Shown in pieces: positions 45,012-54,442 of a stretch of 64,000 bases of DNA. Positions within the stretch are counted from its first letter, which is position 1; the number at the start of each line of letters is the position of its first letter. A model generated the notes under the pieces. It was not told the origin of the DNA. It made no database searches and was given only the letters and a program-made list of their open reading frames with translations. The stretch comes from Phenylobacterium sp. CCH9-H3 (GTDB lineage: Bacteria > Pseudomonadota > Alphaproteobacteria > Caulobacterales > Caulobacteraceae), in contig NZ_LSJI01000022.1 of assembly GCF_001557235.1 (NCBI RefSeq), positions 17,427 through 81,426 of the forward strand. The letters are read 5' to 3'. The translations under genes and the position numbers were made by a program.

Positions 45012-45614
45012 CTATCCCCGGCGGCCGACCGCGGCTTCGGACGGAAAGGGCTCGCGCCCCTGGCCCAGCAGGGCGGGCACCACCTCGTCGACGGTCTCGA
45101 CCGAGACCCAGGCCTTCATGAAGTCCGGCGGCGTCAGCCTCTCGTCCACCGTGTGCTGGAACAGCTTGAACAGCGGCTCCCAGAAGCCGCGCGGATTGTA
45201 GAACACCACCGGCTTGGCGTGCAGGTCCAGGCGCCGCCACGACAGCAGCTCGACCACCTCCTCCAGGGTGCCGATGCCGCCCGGCAGGATCACGAAGCTG
45301 TCGGACCGCTGGAACATGAGCATTTTCCGCTCATGCATGTTGTCGACGATGATGTGCTCGACCATCTCGAGCGCGCGTTCCTTGCCCACCAGGAAGGTGG
45401 GGATGATCCCCAGCACCTGGCCGCCGGCGTGGTGCGCGCCCCGCGCCACGGCGCCCATCAGGCCGACGCCGCCGCCGCCGTAGACCAGCTTGATGCCCGC
45501 GTCGGCCAGGGCCTTGCCCAGAGCTCCGGCCGCATTGAGGAATTCCGCGTCCGCCTCGTCGGAGGAGCCACAGAAGACACAGGCTGATTCCAGGCGTTGG
45601 CTCCGACGCCGCAT
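45012..45614 (-). CDS. LOG-family nucleotide 5'-monophosphate phosphoribohydrolase
   Basis: 200 residues, Rossmann-like. The hallmark PGGIGTLEE is present (SFVILPGGIGTLEEVVELLSW) with the companion KLVYGGGGVGLMGAVA and ERKMLMFQRSD. The ACVFCGSSDEAD start matches TIGR00730. Family members release free cytokinin-type bases from the nucleotide or cleave AMP to adenine and ribose-5-phosphate. In bacteria without plant contact the physiological role is unclear. The gene is divergent from the Atm1-type exporter. Confidence 0.9.
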   Translation of the reverse strand: MRRRSQRLESACVFCGSSDEADAEFLNAAGALGKALADAGIKLVYGGGGVGLMGAVARGAHHAGGQVLGIIPTFLVGKERALEMVEHIIVDNMHERKMLMFQRSDSFVILPGGIGTLEEVVELLSWRRLDLHAKPVVFYNPRGFWEPLFKLFQHTVDERLTPPDFMKAWVSVETVDEVVPALLGQGREPFPSEAAVGRRG

Positions 45615-45790
45615 ACGCAGTACTCCAGGGAAATCTCATGGGGCCGCTTGCCGTCACGGCGCGCAAGCCCAATTAGCTAGGCTCAGGGTTAAGGAGTTTC
45701 GGACACGTCGTGAAGAGGGCCCCGCGTTACATCCTTGCCCGTCCTGTGGACGCGCCGGCGTCCGGGGCCTGAAGCTTGGTCCACGCCCAC

Positions 45791-47620
45791 ATGGCCCACT
45801 CCCGGTTCAGCGGACCGGGCGCCGTCGAGCCGGAGAAGGCGCGCTTCGACTTCTGGCGGTCCATGGCCGATCTGGGCGCGCTGGTCATGCGTTCCGGCGC
45901 GCCGCAGCTGCGCCTGCGGATCGCGGCCGCCCTGGTGCTGGTCTTCGTCGGCAAGCTGTGCGGCGTCCTCGCGCCCGTCATGCTGGGCGACGCCATCAAC
46001 ACCCTGACGCCGGCCCAGCAGGGCGGGGTGGTGCTGGGCGCCAGCTTCATCGGCCTGGCCATCGCCTTCGCGGCCCTGCGGCTGGTGGCGGCCTGCGCCC
46101 CCTTCGCCCGCGACGCCGTCTTCACCCGCGTCTCCCAGTCCACCATGGCCCGCGCGGCGGTGGAGAGTTTCGGCCACGCGCTCTCCCTGTCGCTGGACTT
46201 CCACCAGACCAAGCAGAGCGGGACCCTGTCGCGCGTCATCGACCGCGGGGCGCGCTCGACCGACTTCCTGATCCGCAGCCTGATCTTCAGCCTCGGCCCC
46301 ACGTTCGTCGAGCTGATCCTGGCCATCGCCGTGATGGTGGTGCGGCTCGACTGGCGCTTCGCCATCACCGCCTTCGCCACCCTGGTCTTCTATGCGGTGG
46401 TGACGTTCAAGATCACCGACTGGCGCCTGTCGCACCGGCGCGACCTCAACGAGGCGGAGAACCGCGCCGCGGGCCTCTCGGCCGACGCCCTGATCAACTA
46501 CGAGACCCTGAAGGCCTTCGGCGCCGAGACCCGGCTGGTGGACAGCTACGGCCAGGCCATGAGCCGCTACGTGGACGCCAGTTCCAGGGCCAACGGCTCG
46601 CTGAACCTGCTCAACGCCGCCCAGTCCCTGATCCTGAACGTGGGTCTGGCGGCGATGACGGTGATGGCCGGCTACGAGGTCACCGGCGGGCGGCTCCAGG
46701 TGGGCGATATCACCATGGCGATCCTGCTGCTGTCGGGCCTCTATGCGCCTCTGGGGATGCTGGGCTTCCAGTACCGCGAGATCCGCCAGGGCCTGATCGA
46801 CATGGAGCAGATGGTCGACCTGCAGCAGATCCGCCCCGACATCGTCGATGCCCAGGCCGCGCGGCCCCTGCCGCCGGCCAGCGGACAGGGGGCGGCCATC
46901 GCCTTCGAGGACGTCAGCTTCCGGCACGACGCCCGCTCTTCCGGCCTGCTGGGCGTCAGCTTCTCGGCCCAGCCCGGCCAGACCGTCGCCCTGGTGGGCC
47001 CGTCGGGCGCCGGCAAGACCACCGCGGTCCGCTTGGCCATGCGGTTGCTGGACCCCCAGGAAGGCCGCGTGACCATCGACGGCGTCGACATGCGGGAAGT
47101 CCGCCAGGCCGAGCTGCGCCGCGCCGTGGCGCTGGTGCCGCAGGACGTGGCCCTGTTCAACGACACCCTCTTCGCCAACATCGCCTTCGCCCGGCCGGAC
47201 GCCAGCGCCGAGGAGGTGCGGGCCGCCGCCGACGCGGCCGAGCTCGGTCCCTTCATCGACGGCCTGCCCGGCGGGATGCAGACGCGGGTGGGCGAGCGGG
47301 GCCTGAAGCTGTCGGGCGGCGAGCGCCAGCGCGTCGGCATCGCCCGGGCCCTGCTGGCCAATCCGCGGCTGCTGATCCTGGATGAGGCGACCAGCGCCCT
47401 GGACGGCCCCACCGAGGCCGCGATCCAGGAGACCCTGCGCAAGGTGAAGGCCGGGCGCACCACCCTGGTGATCGCCCACCGCCTCTCCACCATCGTCGAC
47501 GCCGACCAGATCGTGGTCCTGCGCCGCGGCCGGATCGTGGAGCGCGGGACCCACGCCGAGCTCCTCGCCAACCAGGGCGAGTATGCCGCCCTCTGGCGGC
47601 GCCAGACCCGCGAGGCTTAA
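45791..47620 (+). CDS. Atm1-type ABC exporter
   Basis: 609 residues from the ATG at 45791 (a TTG 15 bases earlier is in frame). Six membrane helices in the first 310 residues, then one nucleotide-binding domain: Walker A GPSGAGKTTAVRLAM, signature LSGGERQRVGIARALL, Walker B RLLILDEATSALD, H-loop VIAHRLST. The transmembrane part (VLAPVMLGDAINTL; LSRVIDRGARSTDFLIRSLIF; NYETLKAFGAE) is that of the Atm1/HMT1 group, which exports glutathione-linked metals or persulphides. The functional protein would be a homodimer. It converges on the haemoglobin gene with a 4-bp overlap. Confidence 0.92.
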   Translation: MAHSRFSGPGAVEPEKARFDFWRSMADLGALVMRSGAPQLRLRIAAALVLVFVGKLCGVLAPVMLGDAINTLTPAQQGGVVLGASFIGLAIAFAALRLVAACAPFARDAVFTRVSQSTMARAAVESFGHALSLSLDFHQTKQSGTLSRVIDRGARSTDFLIRSLIFSLGPTFVELILAIAVMVVRLDWRFAITAFATLVFYAVVTFKITDWRLSHRRDLNEAENRAAGLSADALINYETLKAFGAETRLVDSYGQAMSRYVDASSRANGSLNLLNAAQSLILNVGLAAMTVMAGYEVTGGRLQVGDITMAILLLSGLYAPLGMLGFQYREIRQGLIDMEQMVDLQQIRPDIVDAQAARPLPPASGQGAAIAFEDVSFRHDARSSGLLGVSFSAQPGQTVALVGPSGAGKTTAVRLAMRLLDPQEGRVTIDGVDMREVRQAELRRAVALVPQDVALFNDTLFANIAFARPDASAEEVRAAADAAELGPFIDGLPGGMQTRVGERGLKLSGGERQRVGIARALLANPRLLILDEATSALDGPTEAAIQETLRKVKAGRTTLVIAHRLSTIVDADQIVVLRRGRIVERGTHAELLANQGEYAALWRRQTREA

Positions 47621-48045
47621 GCCGGCCGGGGCGCGTGCAGCGGCGGCAGCTCGCCGCGGCTGACCGCCAGGCCCAGGGCCAGGCTGTGGCCGATCATCCG
47701 CGACTTCTCGATGAACAGCTCCGCCGGCTCCGGCGGGCACACCTCGCGCGCGGTGCGGGCGAAGAGGTCCAGCCACAGGGCGAAATGCTCGTTCCGGATA
47801 TCGGGGCGCCGCGCGTGGGCCGCCATGGGCGAGCCCTTGAACCGCCCCGTCATCAGCAGCACCGAGGACCAGAAGTCGCAGAGCTTGGCCAGGTGCTCGT
47901 CCCAGTCGTCGATGGCGGCGTTGAAGATCGGGCCCAGAACGGGATCCAGGCGCACGCGTCCGTAGAACGTGTGCACCTGGGCCTTGATCAGGTCCTCGTC
48001 GATCCCGGCGGCGACGCCGGGACCGATGCGGAGCTTGCCGTCCAT
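47617..48045 (-). CDS. Group III truncated haemoglobin
   Basis: 142 residues, 2-on-2 globin fold. IDEDLIKAQVHTFYGRVRLDPVLGPIFN contains the distal pocket Tyr-B10 region, FWSSVLLMTGRFKGSPMAAHARRP carries the CD/E region, and NEHFALWLDLFARTAREV the proximal heme-binding histidine (NEHF). The pattern is that of group III (P-type) truncated globins. Its start overlaps the stop of the alternative oxidase by 1 nt, so both are made from one message. Together they suggest handling of nitric oxide or oxygen; that is inference. Confidence 0.88.
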   Translation of the reverse strand: MDGKLRIGPGVAAGIDEDLIKAQVHTFYGRVRLDPVLGPIFNAAIDDWDEHLAKLCDFWSSVLLMTGRFKGSPMAAHARRPDIRNEHFALWLDLFARTAREVCPPEPAELFIEKSRMIGHSLALGLAVSRGELPPLHAPRPA

Positions 48046-48737
48046 CAGGCGGCCTCGCGCCAGTGGGGCTCGAGCTGCTGGTGCGGCCAGGCGGCGGGGA
48101 TGATCACCGGCTCGCTGATGCCCGCCAGCTCGTTGGCGAAGCCGTGGTTCACGTCGCGGTGGTGGGCCTCGTCCGCCCGCACCACCTCAACCACGTCGCG
48201 GAGGGTGGCGTCCTCCGGCAGGCCCCAATACCGCTTGGCCAGCTCGGGCGCGGCGACGTTGGGCGAGCGGCCCTCGTCGATCTCGGCGAGATAGTGGGTG
48301 TAGCTGACCACCGCCTCTTCCTCGAAATAGCCGACCACCCGGTGCGCCGTCTTCGGCGAGATCAGGTAGAGGCCGAAGAAGAACAGGTAGAACACCCACT
48401 GCGCCGCCACGACCACGAAGCGCTCGAACGCCGTCGGCTTGGCCACCTCGATGAAGGTCATCAGGTGCATCCGCTCGTTCTCGGCCTCGTCCATCAGCGT
48501 CTTGATCCAGCCGCGGTCGTCGCACATCCGGCGCAGGCACTTCAGGTGGTTGAGCGTCGCGCCGACCATGCCCGGCACCGCCGCGACGGTCTCCAGCACC
48601 ACCGCCCGGTGGCCATAACGCTTGGCGAAGAAGGTGTCGGCGCAGAACCGCAGCGCCTTGACGAAGCCGAACGCGATCCGGTCGGAAGCGCCCTTCGGCC
48701 GATGGGTGACGGTGAGGTCCACGATCGGGGCAGGCAT
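48045..48737 (-). CDS. aox: Alternative oxidase (cyanide-insensitive ubiquinol oxidase)
   Basis: Di-iron quinol oxidase of the respiratory chain that reduces oxygen to water without pumping protons. 230 residues from the ATG at 48737. All six iron ligands appear: E49 ([10 protein letters not shown]), E88 and H91 (AENERMHLM), E140 ([11 protein letters not shown]), E190 and H193 ([12 protein letters not shown]). A hydrophobic surface patch ([19 protein letters not shown]) should sit in one leaflet of the membrane. AOX is best known from mitochondria, with scattered alphaproteobacterial homologues. It is co-translated with a truncated haemoglobin. Confidence 0.94.
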   Translation of the reverse strand: MPAPIVDLTVTHRPKGASDRIAFGFVKALRFCADTFFAKRYGHRAVVLETVAAVPGMVGATLNHLKCLRRMCDDRGWIKTLMDEAENERMHLMTFIEVAKPTAFERFVVVAAQWVFYLFFFGLYLISPKTAHRVVGYFEEEAVVSYTHYLAEIDEGRSPNVAAPELAKRYWGLPEDATLRDVVEVVRADEAHHRDVNHGFANELAGISEPVIIPAAWPHQQLEPHWREAA

Positions 48738-48865
48738 CGGAAATCCCTTGAAAACCTGGCGGCCGGGGGAGGCGACCGCTCTTGGGATCGAGATAGCCAA
48801 CCGCGCCGTCCGCAACCATTCGGGACCGTCCCCTACGTGTCGCTACGGAGACTTGGCCGCAAGGC

Positions 48866-49402
48866 TCAGGCGATCGCCTTGCCCATCCGCACCAGCGGGA
48901 CCGGGGAGCCGCCGCGGGCGTCCTCGATGGTCTCGATGTCCTCATAGCCGCACTGGCTGTAGAGCGCGCGGCCGGAGAGCGTGGCCATCAGCTCCACCCG
49001 CCTGAACCCCTCGGCCCGGGCCGCCGCCTCGCAGAGGTCGAGGATCAGCCGGCCGACGCCCCGGCGGGCGAAGTCGGGGTGGGTGTACATGGCCCGCACC
49101 CGGGCCGCCTCGGTGGCGGGATCCAGAAGGGCGGCGTCGCGGCCCGGCGTATGGTCGCCGCCGTAGAGGGTCGCCCGCCGGCTCCAGCCGCCGCAGCCGG
49201 CGATCCGCCCATCCGCCTCGACCACGAAATAGGTGCCGTCCAGCAGGAGCTGGCGGTCCAGGCCCATGATCATGCGGCTGGACTCGATCTGGGCCGGGTC
49301 CAGGAAGCCGCGCTGGAGCTCGGCGATGGCAGCCTCCATCACCTCGGCCAGCGCCGCGGCGTCCTTAGGGTCGGCGATGCGGTGCGTCAGTCCTGCGGCC
49401 AC
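48866..49402 (-). CDS. GNAT-family N-acetyltransferase
   Basis: 178 residues, GTG start 3 bp after the RND gene's stop. The core THPDFARRGVGRLILDLCEAAARAEGFRRVEL contains the acetyl-CoA-binding (R/Q)-x-x-G-x-G/A loop (RRGVGR). VVEADGRIAGCGGWSR and ALYSQCGYEDIETIE complete the fold. Its coupling to an RND efflux operon suggests a role in drug or metabolite modification, but the substrate is unknown. Confidence 0.87.
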   Translation of the reverse strand: MAAGLTHRIADPKDAAALAEVMEAAIAELQRGFLDPAQIESSRMIMGLDRQLLLDGTYFVVEADGRIAGCGGWSRRATLYGGDHTPGRDAALLDPATEAARVRAMYTHPDFARRGVGRLILDLCEAAARAEGFRRVELMATLSGRALYSQCGYEDIETIEDARGGSPVPLVRMGKAIA

Positions 49403-49405
49403 GGC

Positions 49406-52400
49406 TTACTCGGCGGCGCGGGGCACGTCGTCATTGCCGACGCGCGGCTGCTCAGCCCGTGCGCGTGGCGCCGGCTTGCCGAACACCCGCTCGCGCATCC
49501 AGCCGAACCGGCGCGAATAGACCTTCGGCGCGGCCAGCATCACCGGGGTCAGCACCAGCGTCAGCAGGGTGGCGAAGGACAGCCCCCACACCACCGCGGC
49601 CGAAAGCTGGACCCACCATTCCGAGCCGGGCGCCTTGTACTCGATGTGCCCGGTATGGAAGTTCGGGTGCACCTGGAACATCAGCGGCAGCAGGCCCACC
49701 ACCGTGACCAGGGTGGTCAGCAGCACCGGCCGGAACCGCTGGGCGGCCGCGCGGATCGCCGCCTCGTCCGCCAGATAGCCCGCGTGCCGCAGGTGATAGA
49801 ACGTATCCACCAGCACGATGTTGTGGCCCACCACCACGCCGAACAGGGCGACGACGCCGGTCCCCATCATGATCACCGACACATAGTCGAAGGTGTGGGC
49901 CAGGTTCACCTGCACCCCCAGCAGCACGCCGACCGTCGACAGGATCACCGCCGACAGGGTCACCAGCACCCCGTAGAAGCTGTTGAACTGCCAGAGCAGG
50001 ATCACGAACATCATGAACAGCGAGGCGGCCATGGCGACCATGAAGAACTGCGCCGCCTCGGCGCCTTCCTCGTCCGCGCCCACGAACTTCCAGGTGACCG
50101 CCGGATCGATCGGCGCCTTCTCGAGCCAGGGCTTGAGCTGGGCGATCTTCTGGTTGGCGGCCACGCCGTCGATGGCGTTGGCCTGCACGATGACGATGCG
50201 CTGGCCGTCGCGGCGCATGATCTGGGTGACCTGCTGCGCCGGCACGCGCTTGATGAAGTAGCCGGCGGGCACCGGGCCGGTGGGCGTGGTGATCTTGAGC
50301 TGTTCCAGGGCCGCCACGTTGCGGGCGCTGGGCGGGAAGCGGACGCGGATGTCCAGCTCGTCCTCGGCGTCGTCCGGACGATAGCGGCCCATCAGGACGC
50401 CGCCGGTCAGGAACTGGATGGTCTGGCCCACCGACAGCACGTCGACGCCGTAGCGGCCGGCCGCCTCACGGTCGACCGCCAGATTCCATTCGATGCCGGG
50501 CGAGGTGCGGTTGTCCTCCAGCTCGATGAGCTGCGGGTCCTCGGCCAGCTTGGCCTTCACCATGTCGGCCACCCGGTTCAGGGCGGCCGGATCGTGGCTC
50601 TGCAGCTGGACCTGGATGTCCTTGCCGACCGGCGGGCCGTTCTGCGGGCCCCGCACCTCGATCTGCAGCCCGGGGATGTCCTTCACCCGGTCGCGGACGG
50701 CGTTCTCGATGTCCTTGCCCCTCAGGCCCAGGGCCAGCCGGTCCTCGTAGTCGAGGAAGTCCACGCGCACGCGGCCGATGGTGTCGTTGGGCGCCGAGTT
50801 CGGCCCGCCGCTGGTCGAGAAGCCGCCGGAGCGGACGTAGAACGACTCCACGCCCTTCATCCCGATCAGCCGCCTCTCGGCCTGGGCCACCAGGGCGTCC
50901 TGGGCCTCGGGCGAGAGGTTGCCGCGGGCCTTGACGAAGACCTGGGTGAACTCCGGATCGTCCTCGAAGAAGAACTCGGTCCGGTGCGGCGTCTTGGCGT
51001 ACCAGAAGCCGATGGCGACCACGACCAGCAGGGCGGCCAGCAGCGAGCGGCTGGGGTGCGCGGCCAGGGTGGTGAGGGTGCGGGCGTACCAGCCCATGAA
51101 GCCCTTCATCTCGCGCGGATCGCCGTGCTCGGACTTCACGATCTCGGCCAGGTGCTCCTCGTCGATCGCCGCCTTGCGGGCGAAGATCGAGCCCAGCGCC
51201 GGCGTGAAGATGAGGGCCACGAAGATCGAGGCGCCCAGGACGAAGAACAGGGTCAGCGGCAGGAAGCTCATGAACTTCCCGGCGATCGAGTTCCAGAACA
51301 TGAACGGCACGAAGGCGCAGAGCGTGGTCAGGGTGCCGTTGGCCACCGGCCAGAACATCCGCTTGCCGGCCGCGGCGAAGGCCTCCTCCTTGGGCAGGCC
51401 CTCGGCCATGCGGCGGTCGGCGTACTCCACCACCACGATACCGCCGTCCACGAGGATGCCCACGGCCAGCACCATGCCGAACATGACCATCATGTTCAGG
51501 GTCACGCCCATGCCGTTGATCATCAGGAAGGCCAGCAGGAAGCAGATTGGGATCGAGGCGCCCACCATCAGCCCCTGGCGGATCCCCAGGCTGGCCACGA
51601 TGATCATCATGACCAGCAGGCTGGCCATCATCAGCCCGCTTTCCAGGACCACCAGCGTCCGGCCGATGAATTCGCTCTCGTCGTAGATGTAGTCGAGCTG
51701 GACCGTGGCCGGCCAGCGCTTGGCCTCGGTCTCGGTGACCTTCTTCACGGTCTCCACCGTGTCGAGGATGTTGGCGCCGCCGCGCTTGGACACTTCCAGG
51801 ATGAAGGCGGGATGGCCGTTGAAGCGGCTGATCGAGCTGGCTTCCTTGAAGGTACGCCGCACCTCGCCGATGTCGCCCACCGTCACCAGGCGGTCGCCGT
51901 TCTTCTTGACCGGAAGGCTCAGGATGTCCTGCGGGTCCTCGACCACGCCCGGCACCTTGACCGCGAACTGGCCGCTGCCCGATCGCAGGCTGCCGGCGGG
52001 CACCAGCTGGTTGTTGCGCCCGATGACCTGGGCCAGTTCGCCCGTGGTGACGTTGTAGGCCTCCATCCGCAGCGGATCGATCTCGACCTCGAGCACCTCC
52101 TCGCGGCCGCCGCTCATGAAGACCTCGAGCACCCCCTCGGTCGCCTCCAGGCGCTCCTTCAGGCTGCGGGCCACCCGGTGCAGCTCGCGCTCGGGCGCCG
52201 CGCCCGAGATCACGATGCCGATGATCGGCTCGCCCGAGAAGTTGGCCTCCTGGATGATCGGCTCTTCCGCATCGGGCGGGAACTTGCCGCGCGCCAGGTC
52301 GACCTTGGCGCGGACGTCCTCCAGCGCCTTGTCTTTGTCGAAGTCGGCCTCGAACTCCAGGGTCACCACCGCCATCGACTGGCGGGCCACCCCGTTCATC

Positions 52401-52642
52401 GACTTGATGCCCTGGATGGTCTGCAGCTCCAGCTCGATCGGCTTGACCAGCAGCCGCTCGGCGTCCTCGGGCGAGACGCCGGGGTAGGGCACCACCACCG
52501 AGATGTAGGGCAGATCGATATCGGGTTCGGATTCCCGCGGCATCGACAGATATGCGAACAGGCCGAACAGGGCGGCGATAAGCGTCACCCCCAGCACGAC
52601 CTTGCGCCGCTTGATGGCTCCGTCGATCAGCGGACCGATCAT
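49406..52642 (-). CDS. RND efflux transporter, inner-membrane pump (HAE/AcrB class)
   Basis: 1078 residues with twelve membrane helices and two large periplasmic loops. MIGPLIDGAIKRRKVVLGVT and PRESEPDIDLPYISVVVPYPG begin the family pattern. The proton-relay helix reads VLAVGILVDGGIVVVEYADR: the first Asp is kept, while the second of the AcrB Asp pair is Gly, as in many pumps outside the classical AcrB branch. The C-terminal half repeats the first. It works with the membrane-fusion protein upstream and needs an outer-membrane channel that is not encoded here. Substrate not predictable. Confidence 0.93.
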   Translation of the reverse strand: MIGPLIDGAIKRRKVVLGVTLIAALFGLFAYLSMPRESEPDIDLPYISVVVPYPGVSPEDAERLLVKPIELELQTIQGIKSMNGVARQSMAVVTLEFEADFDKDKALEDVRAKVDLARGKFPPDAEEPIIQEANFSGEPIIGIVISGAAPERELHRVARSLKERLEATEGVLEVFMSGGREEVLEVEIDPLRMEAYNVTTGELAQVIGRNNQLVPAGSLRSGSGQFAVKVPGVVEDPQDILSLPVKKNGDRLVTVGDIGEVRRTFKEASSISRFNGHPAFILEVSKRGGANILDTVETVKKVTETEAKRWPATVQLDYIYDESEFIGRTLVVLESGLMMASLLVMMIIVASLGIRQGLMVGASIPICFLLAFLMINGMGVTLNMMVMFGMVLAVGILVDGGIVVVEYADRRMAEGLPKEEAFAAAGKRMFWPVANGTLTTLCAFVPFMFWNSIAGKFMSFLPLTLFFVLGASIFVALIFTPALGSIFARKAAIDEEHLAEIVKSEHGDPREMKGFMGWYARTLTTLAAHPSRSLLAALLVVVAIGFWYAKTPHRTEFFFEDDPEFTQVFVKARGNLSPEAQDALVAQAERRLIGMKGVESFYVRSGGFSTSGGPNSAPNDTIGRVRVDFLDYEDRLALGLRGKDIENAVRDRVKDIPGLQIEVRGPQNGPPVGKDIQVQLQSHDPAALNRVADMVKAKLAEDPQLIELEDNRTSPGIEWNLAVDREAAGRYGVDVLSVGQTIQFLTGGVLMGRYRPDDAEDELDIRVRFPPSARNVAALEQLKITTPTGPVPAGYFIKRVPAQQVTQIMRRDGQRIVIVQANAIDGVAANQKIAQLKPWLEKAPIDPAVTWKFVGADEEGAEAAQFFMVAMAASLFMMFVILLWQFNSFYGVLVTLSAVILSTVGVLLGVQVNLAHTFDYVSVIMMGTGVVALFGVVVGHNIVLVDTFYHLRHAGYLADEAAIRAAAQRFRPVLLTTLVTVVGLLPLMFQVHPNFHTGHIEYKAPGSEWWVQLSAAVVWGLSFATLLTLVLTPVMLAAPKVYSRRFGWMRERVFGKPAPRARAEQPRVGNDDVPRAAE

Positions 52643-52669
52643 CAGCTTTCCCCTTGGCCGGCCGAGGTC

Positions 52670-53734
52670 CTAGCGGACCTGGGCGACCCGAACCTTCTGG
52701 CCGTCCGCCACGAACGACTGGCCGACGGTGATGACATTGACCGAGCCCTTCAGCCCGCTGATCCACATGCCGTCCGGCGTCTCGTCCAGGACGGTGACGG
52801 GGGAGAAGGCCACGCGGCCGTCGGCCAGGACATAGCGCACGCCCTGGCGGCCAGCCGCATCCAGCACCAGGGCGGATACGGGCACCAGGTGCGCCGCCCC
52901 GGCGCCCGCGGCGATTCGCAGGTCGGCCGACAGGCCCGAGCGGACCGCGTTGCCGGGGTTCGGCACGATCACTTCCAGGTGGTAGGTGCGCGTCTGCGGG
53001 TCGGCGTCGCGCGCCACATAGCGGACCCGGCCGTTCAGCGTCGTTCCGTCCACCAGCCGCGCGCGGGCGGGCGCGCCGCTCCGCAGCCGGGCGGCCTCGG
53101 TCTCGGGCGCGTCGCCCACGATCAGCAGCGGGTTGAGCTCGATCATCGTCCCGCAGGCCTGGCCGGGCGAGAGATAGGTGCCGATCTCGGCGTCGCGCCT
53201 GTCGAACACGCCGGAGAAGGGCGCGCGGATGTCCACCTGGCGCAGCGCGATCTCGGCGGCCCGGACCTGGGCCATGGCGGCGTCCAGGTTGGCCTGGGCC
53301 TCCAGCACCTGCGTCTCGGAGCGATAGCCCTTGGCGGCCAGCTCGGCCGCGGCCTTTCGCTGGAGCTGGCGCGATTTCAGCGCCGCACGCGCCTGGTCCA
53401 GGCTGGCCTGGCGGGCGTCGACGGACAGGCGGCACAGCACCTGGCCCTGTTTCACGAACGCGCCTTCAGCGGCGGGTGTGGCGGCGACGACGCCGGCGGT
53501 CTCGGAGCGGACGACGACGCTGCGGGCCGCTTCCGTGCGCCCGCGCATCACCACCTCCAGTTCGCGAACCGTCTCGGGGGTGAGCTTGGCCTGGACGCTC
53601 GGGATGGCGTTGGCCGGGGGCGCCTTGGCCTCGGCCTTCTCCGCGCCGCCCCCGAACAGGGAGCGTACGACGAAGAAGAGCACCACCACGGCCACCAGGA
53701 CCATGATGAAGACATACTGTGGCTTCAAACGCAT
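52670..53734 (-). CDS. RND efflux periplasmic adaptor (membrane-fusion protein)
   Basis: 354 residues. N-terminal anchor (VFIMVLVAVVVLFFVVRSLF), lipoyl halves GVVAATPAAEGAFVKQGQVLCRL and VDIRAPFSGVFDRRDAEIGTYL around a helical hairpin (about 105-155), then the beta-barrel and membrane-proximal domains (RARLVDGTTLNGRVRYVARD). First gene of the MFP-RND-GNAT operon, 27 bp before the pump. The 267 bp upstream to the glyoxalase gene hold the promoter and an inverted repeat. Confidence 0.93.
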   Translation of the reverse strand: MRLKPQYVFIMVLVAVVVLFFVVRSLFGGGAEKAEAKAPPANAIPSVQAKLTPETVRELEVVMRGRTEAARSVVVRSETAGVVAATPAAEGAFVKQGQVLCRLSVDARQASLDQARAALKSRQLQRKAAAELAAKGYRSETQVLEAQANLDAAMAQVRAAEIALRQVDIRAPFSGVFDRRDAEIGTYLSPGQACGTMIELNPLLIVGDAPETEAARLRSGAPARARLVDGTTLNGRVRYVARDADPQTRTYHLEVIVPNPGNAVRSGLSADLRIAAGAGAAHLVPVSALVLDAAGRQGVRYVLADGRVAFSPVTVLDETPDGMWISGLKGSVNVITVGQSFVADGQKVRVAQVR

Positions 53735-53910
53735 AAAGCTGTATCCCCGGTCTCAGCTGCGTGCGCGGTACGCCCAGTCACACACGATCGCCGACTTTGC
53801 GCGGCCTGCCGTGCTTGTGATGCCGCCGTTATGTCAGCGCAAATGAAATTGCGGTCACGAACGATGGCGGGTGTAATCTGACGCAGCGAGCCTAGATTGC
53901 AATGCACCTT

Positions 53911-53933
53911 GGAGTCGCGCGATGCGCGAGTCC
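53911..53933. repeat. Inverted repeat with two GAGTC sites upstream of the efflux operon and gloA
   Basis: GGAGTCGCGC-GAT-GCGCGAGTCC, 10-bp arms with one mismatch. Each arm contains GAGTC, a GANTC methylation sequence. It lies between the divergent efflux operon and glyoxalase gene. The role is unknown. Confidence 0.35.
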
Positions 53934-54001
53934 CTTCATATAGCTTTACGACGTACGACGATGGGGCGCCAGTGGTGGCCCGAGCTGAGGACTGATCGAC
54001 T

Positions 54002-54442
54002 GTGAGATACCTGCACACCATGGTCCGCGTGACCGACCTCGACGCTTCGCTGGACTTCTACTGTGACAAGCTCGGGCTTAAGGAAGTCTCCCGCGTGGAG
54101 AACGAGGCCGGGCGGTTCACCCTGGTTTTCCTGTGCGCCCCGGGCGACGAGGCGGCGGCCCGCGAGAACAAGGCCCCGACGGTGGAGCTCACCTACAACT
54201 GGGATCCGGAGGCCTACCAGGGCGGCCGCAACTTCGGGCACCTGGCCTATGCCGTCGACGACATCTACGCCGCCTGCCAGCGCCTGAAGGACGGCGGAGT
54301 GGTGATCAACCGGCCGCCACGGGACGGCCGCATGGCCTTCATCCGCTCGCCCGACAACATCTCGATCGAGCTGCTCCAGGCGGGCCCGGCCTTGCCGCCG
54401 GCCGAGCCCTGGGCCTCGATGCCGAACGTGGGCGCCTGGTAG
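54002..54442 (+). CDS. gloA: Lactoylglutathione lyase (glyoxalase I)
   Basis: Converts the methylglyoxal-glutathione hemithioacetal to S-lactoylglutathione. 146 residues with a GTG start. The four metal ligands of GloA are present: H5 (YLHTMVRV), E62 (TVELTYNW), H80 (FGHLAYAV) and E123 (ISIELLQ), almost the same numbers as in the E. coli enzyme. [20 protein letters not shown] and the [15 protein letters not shown] loop are diagnostic. It ends back-to-back with the next gene's stop. Confidence 0.93.
   Translation: MRYLHTMVRVTDLDASLDFYCDKLGLKEVSRVENEAGRFTLVFLCAPGDEAAARENKAPTVELTYNWDPEAYQGGRNFGHLAYAVDDIYAACQRLKDGGVVINRPPRDGRMAFIRSPDNISIELLQAGPALPPAEPWASMPNVGAW

Noticed and set aside
49079-53881. 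1600-codon open frame on the plus strand
   Set aside because: It lies antisense to the RND efflux pump and its adaptor in a high-GC genome, where long mirror frames are common. The His/Asp/Gly/Arg-rich translation matches no protein pattern, while the minus strand encodes clear families.
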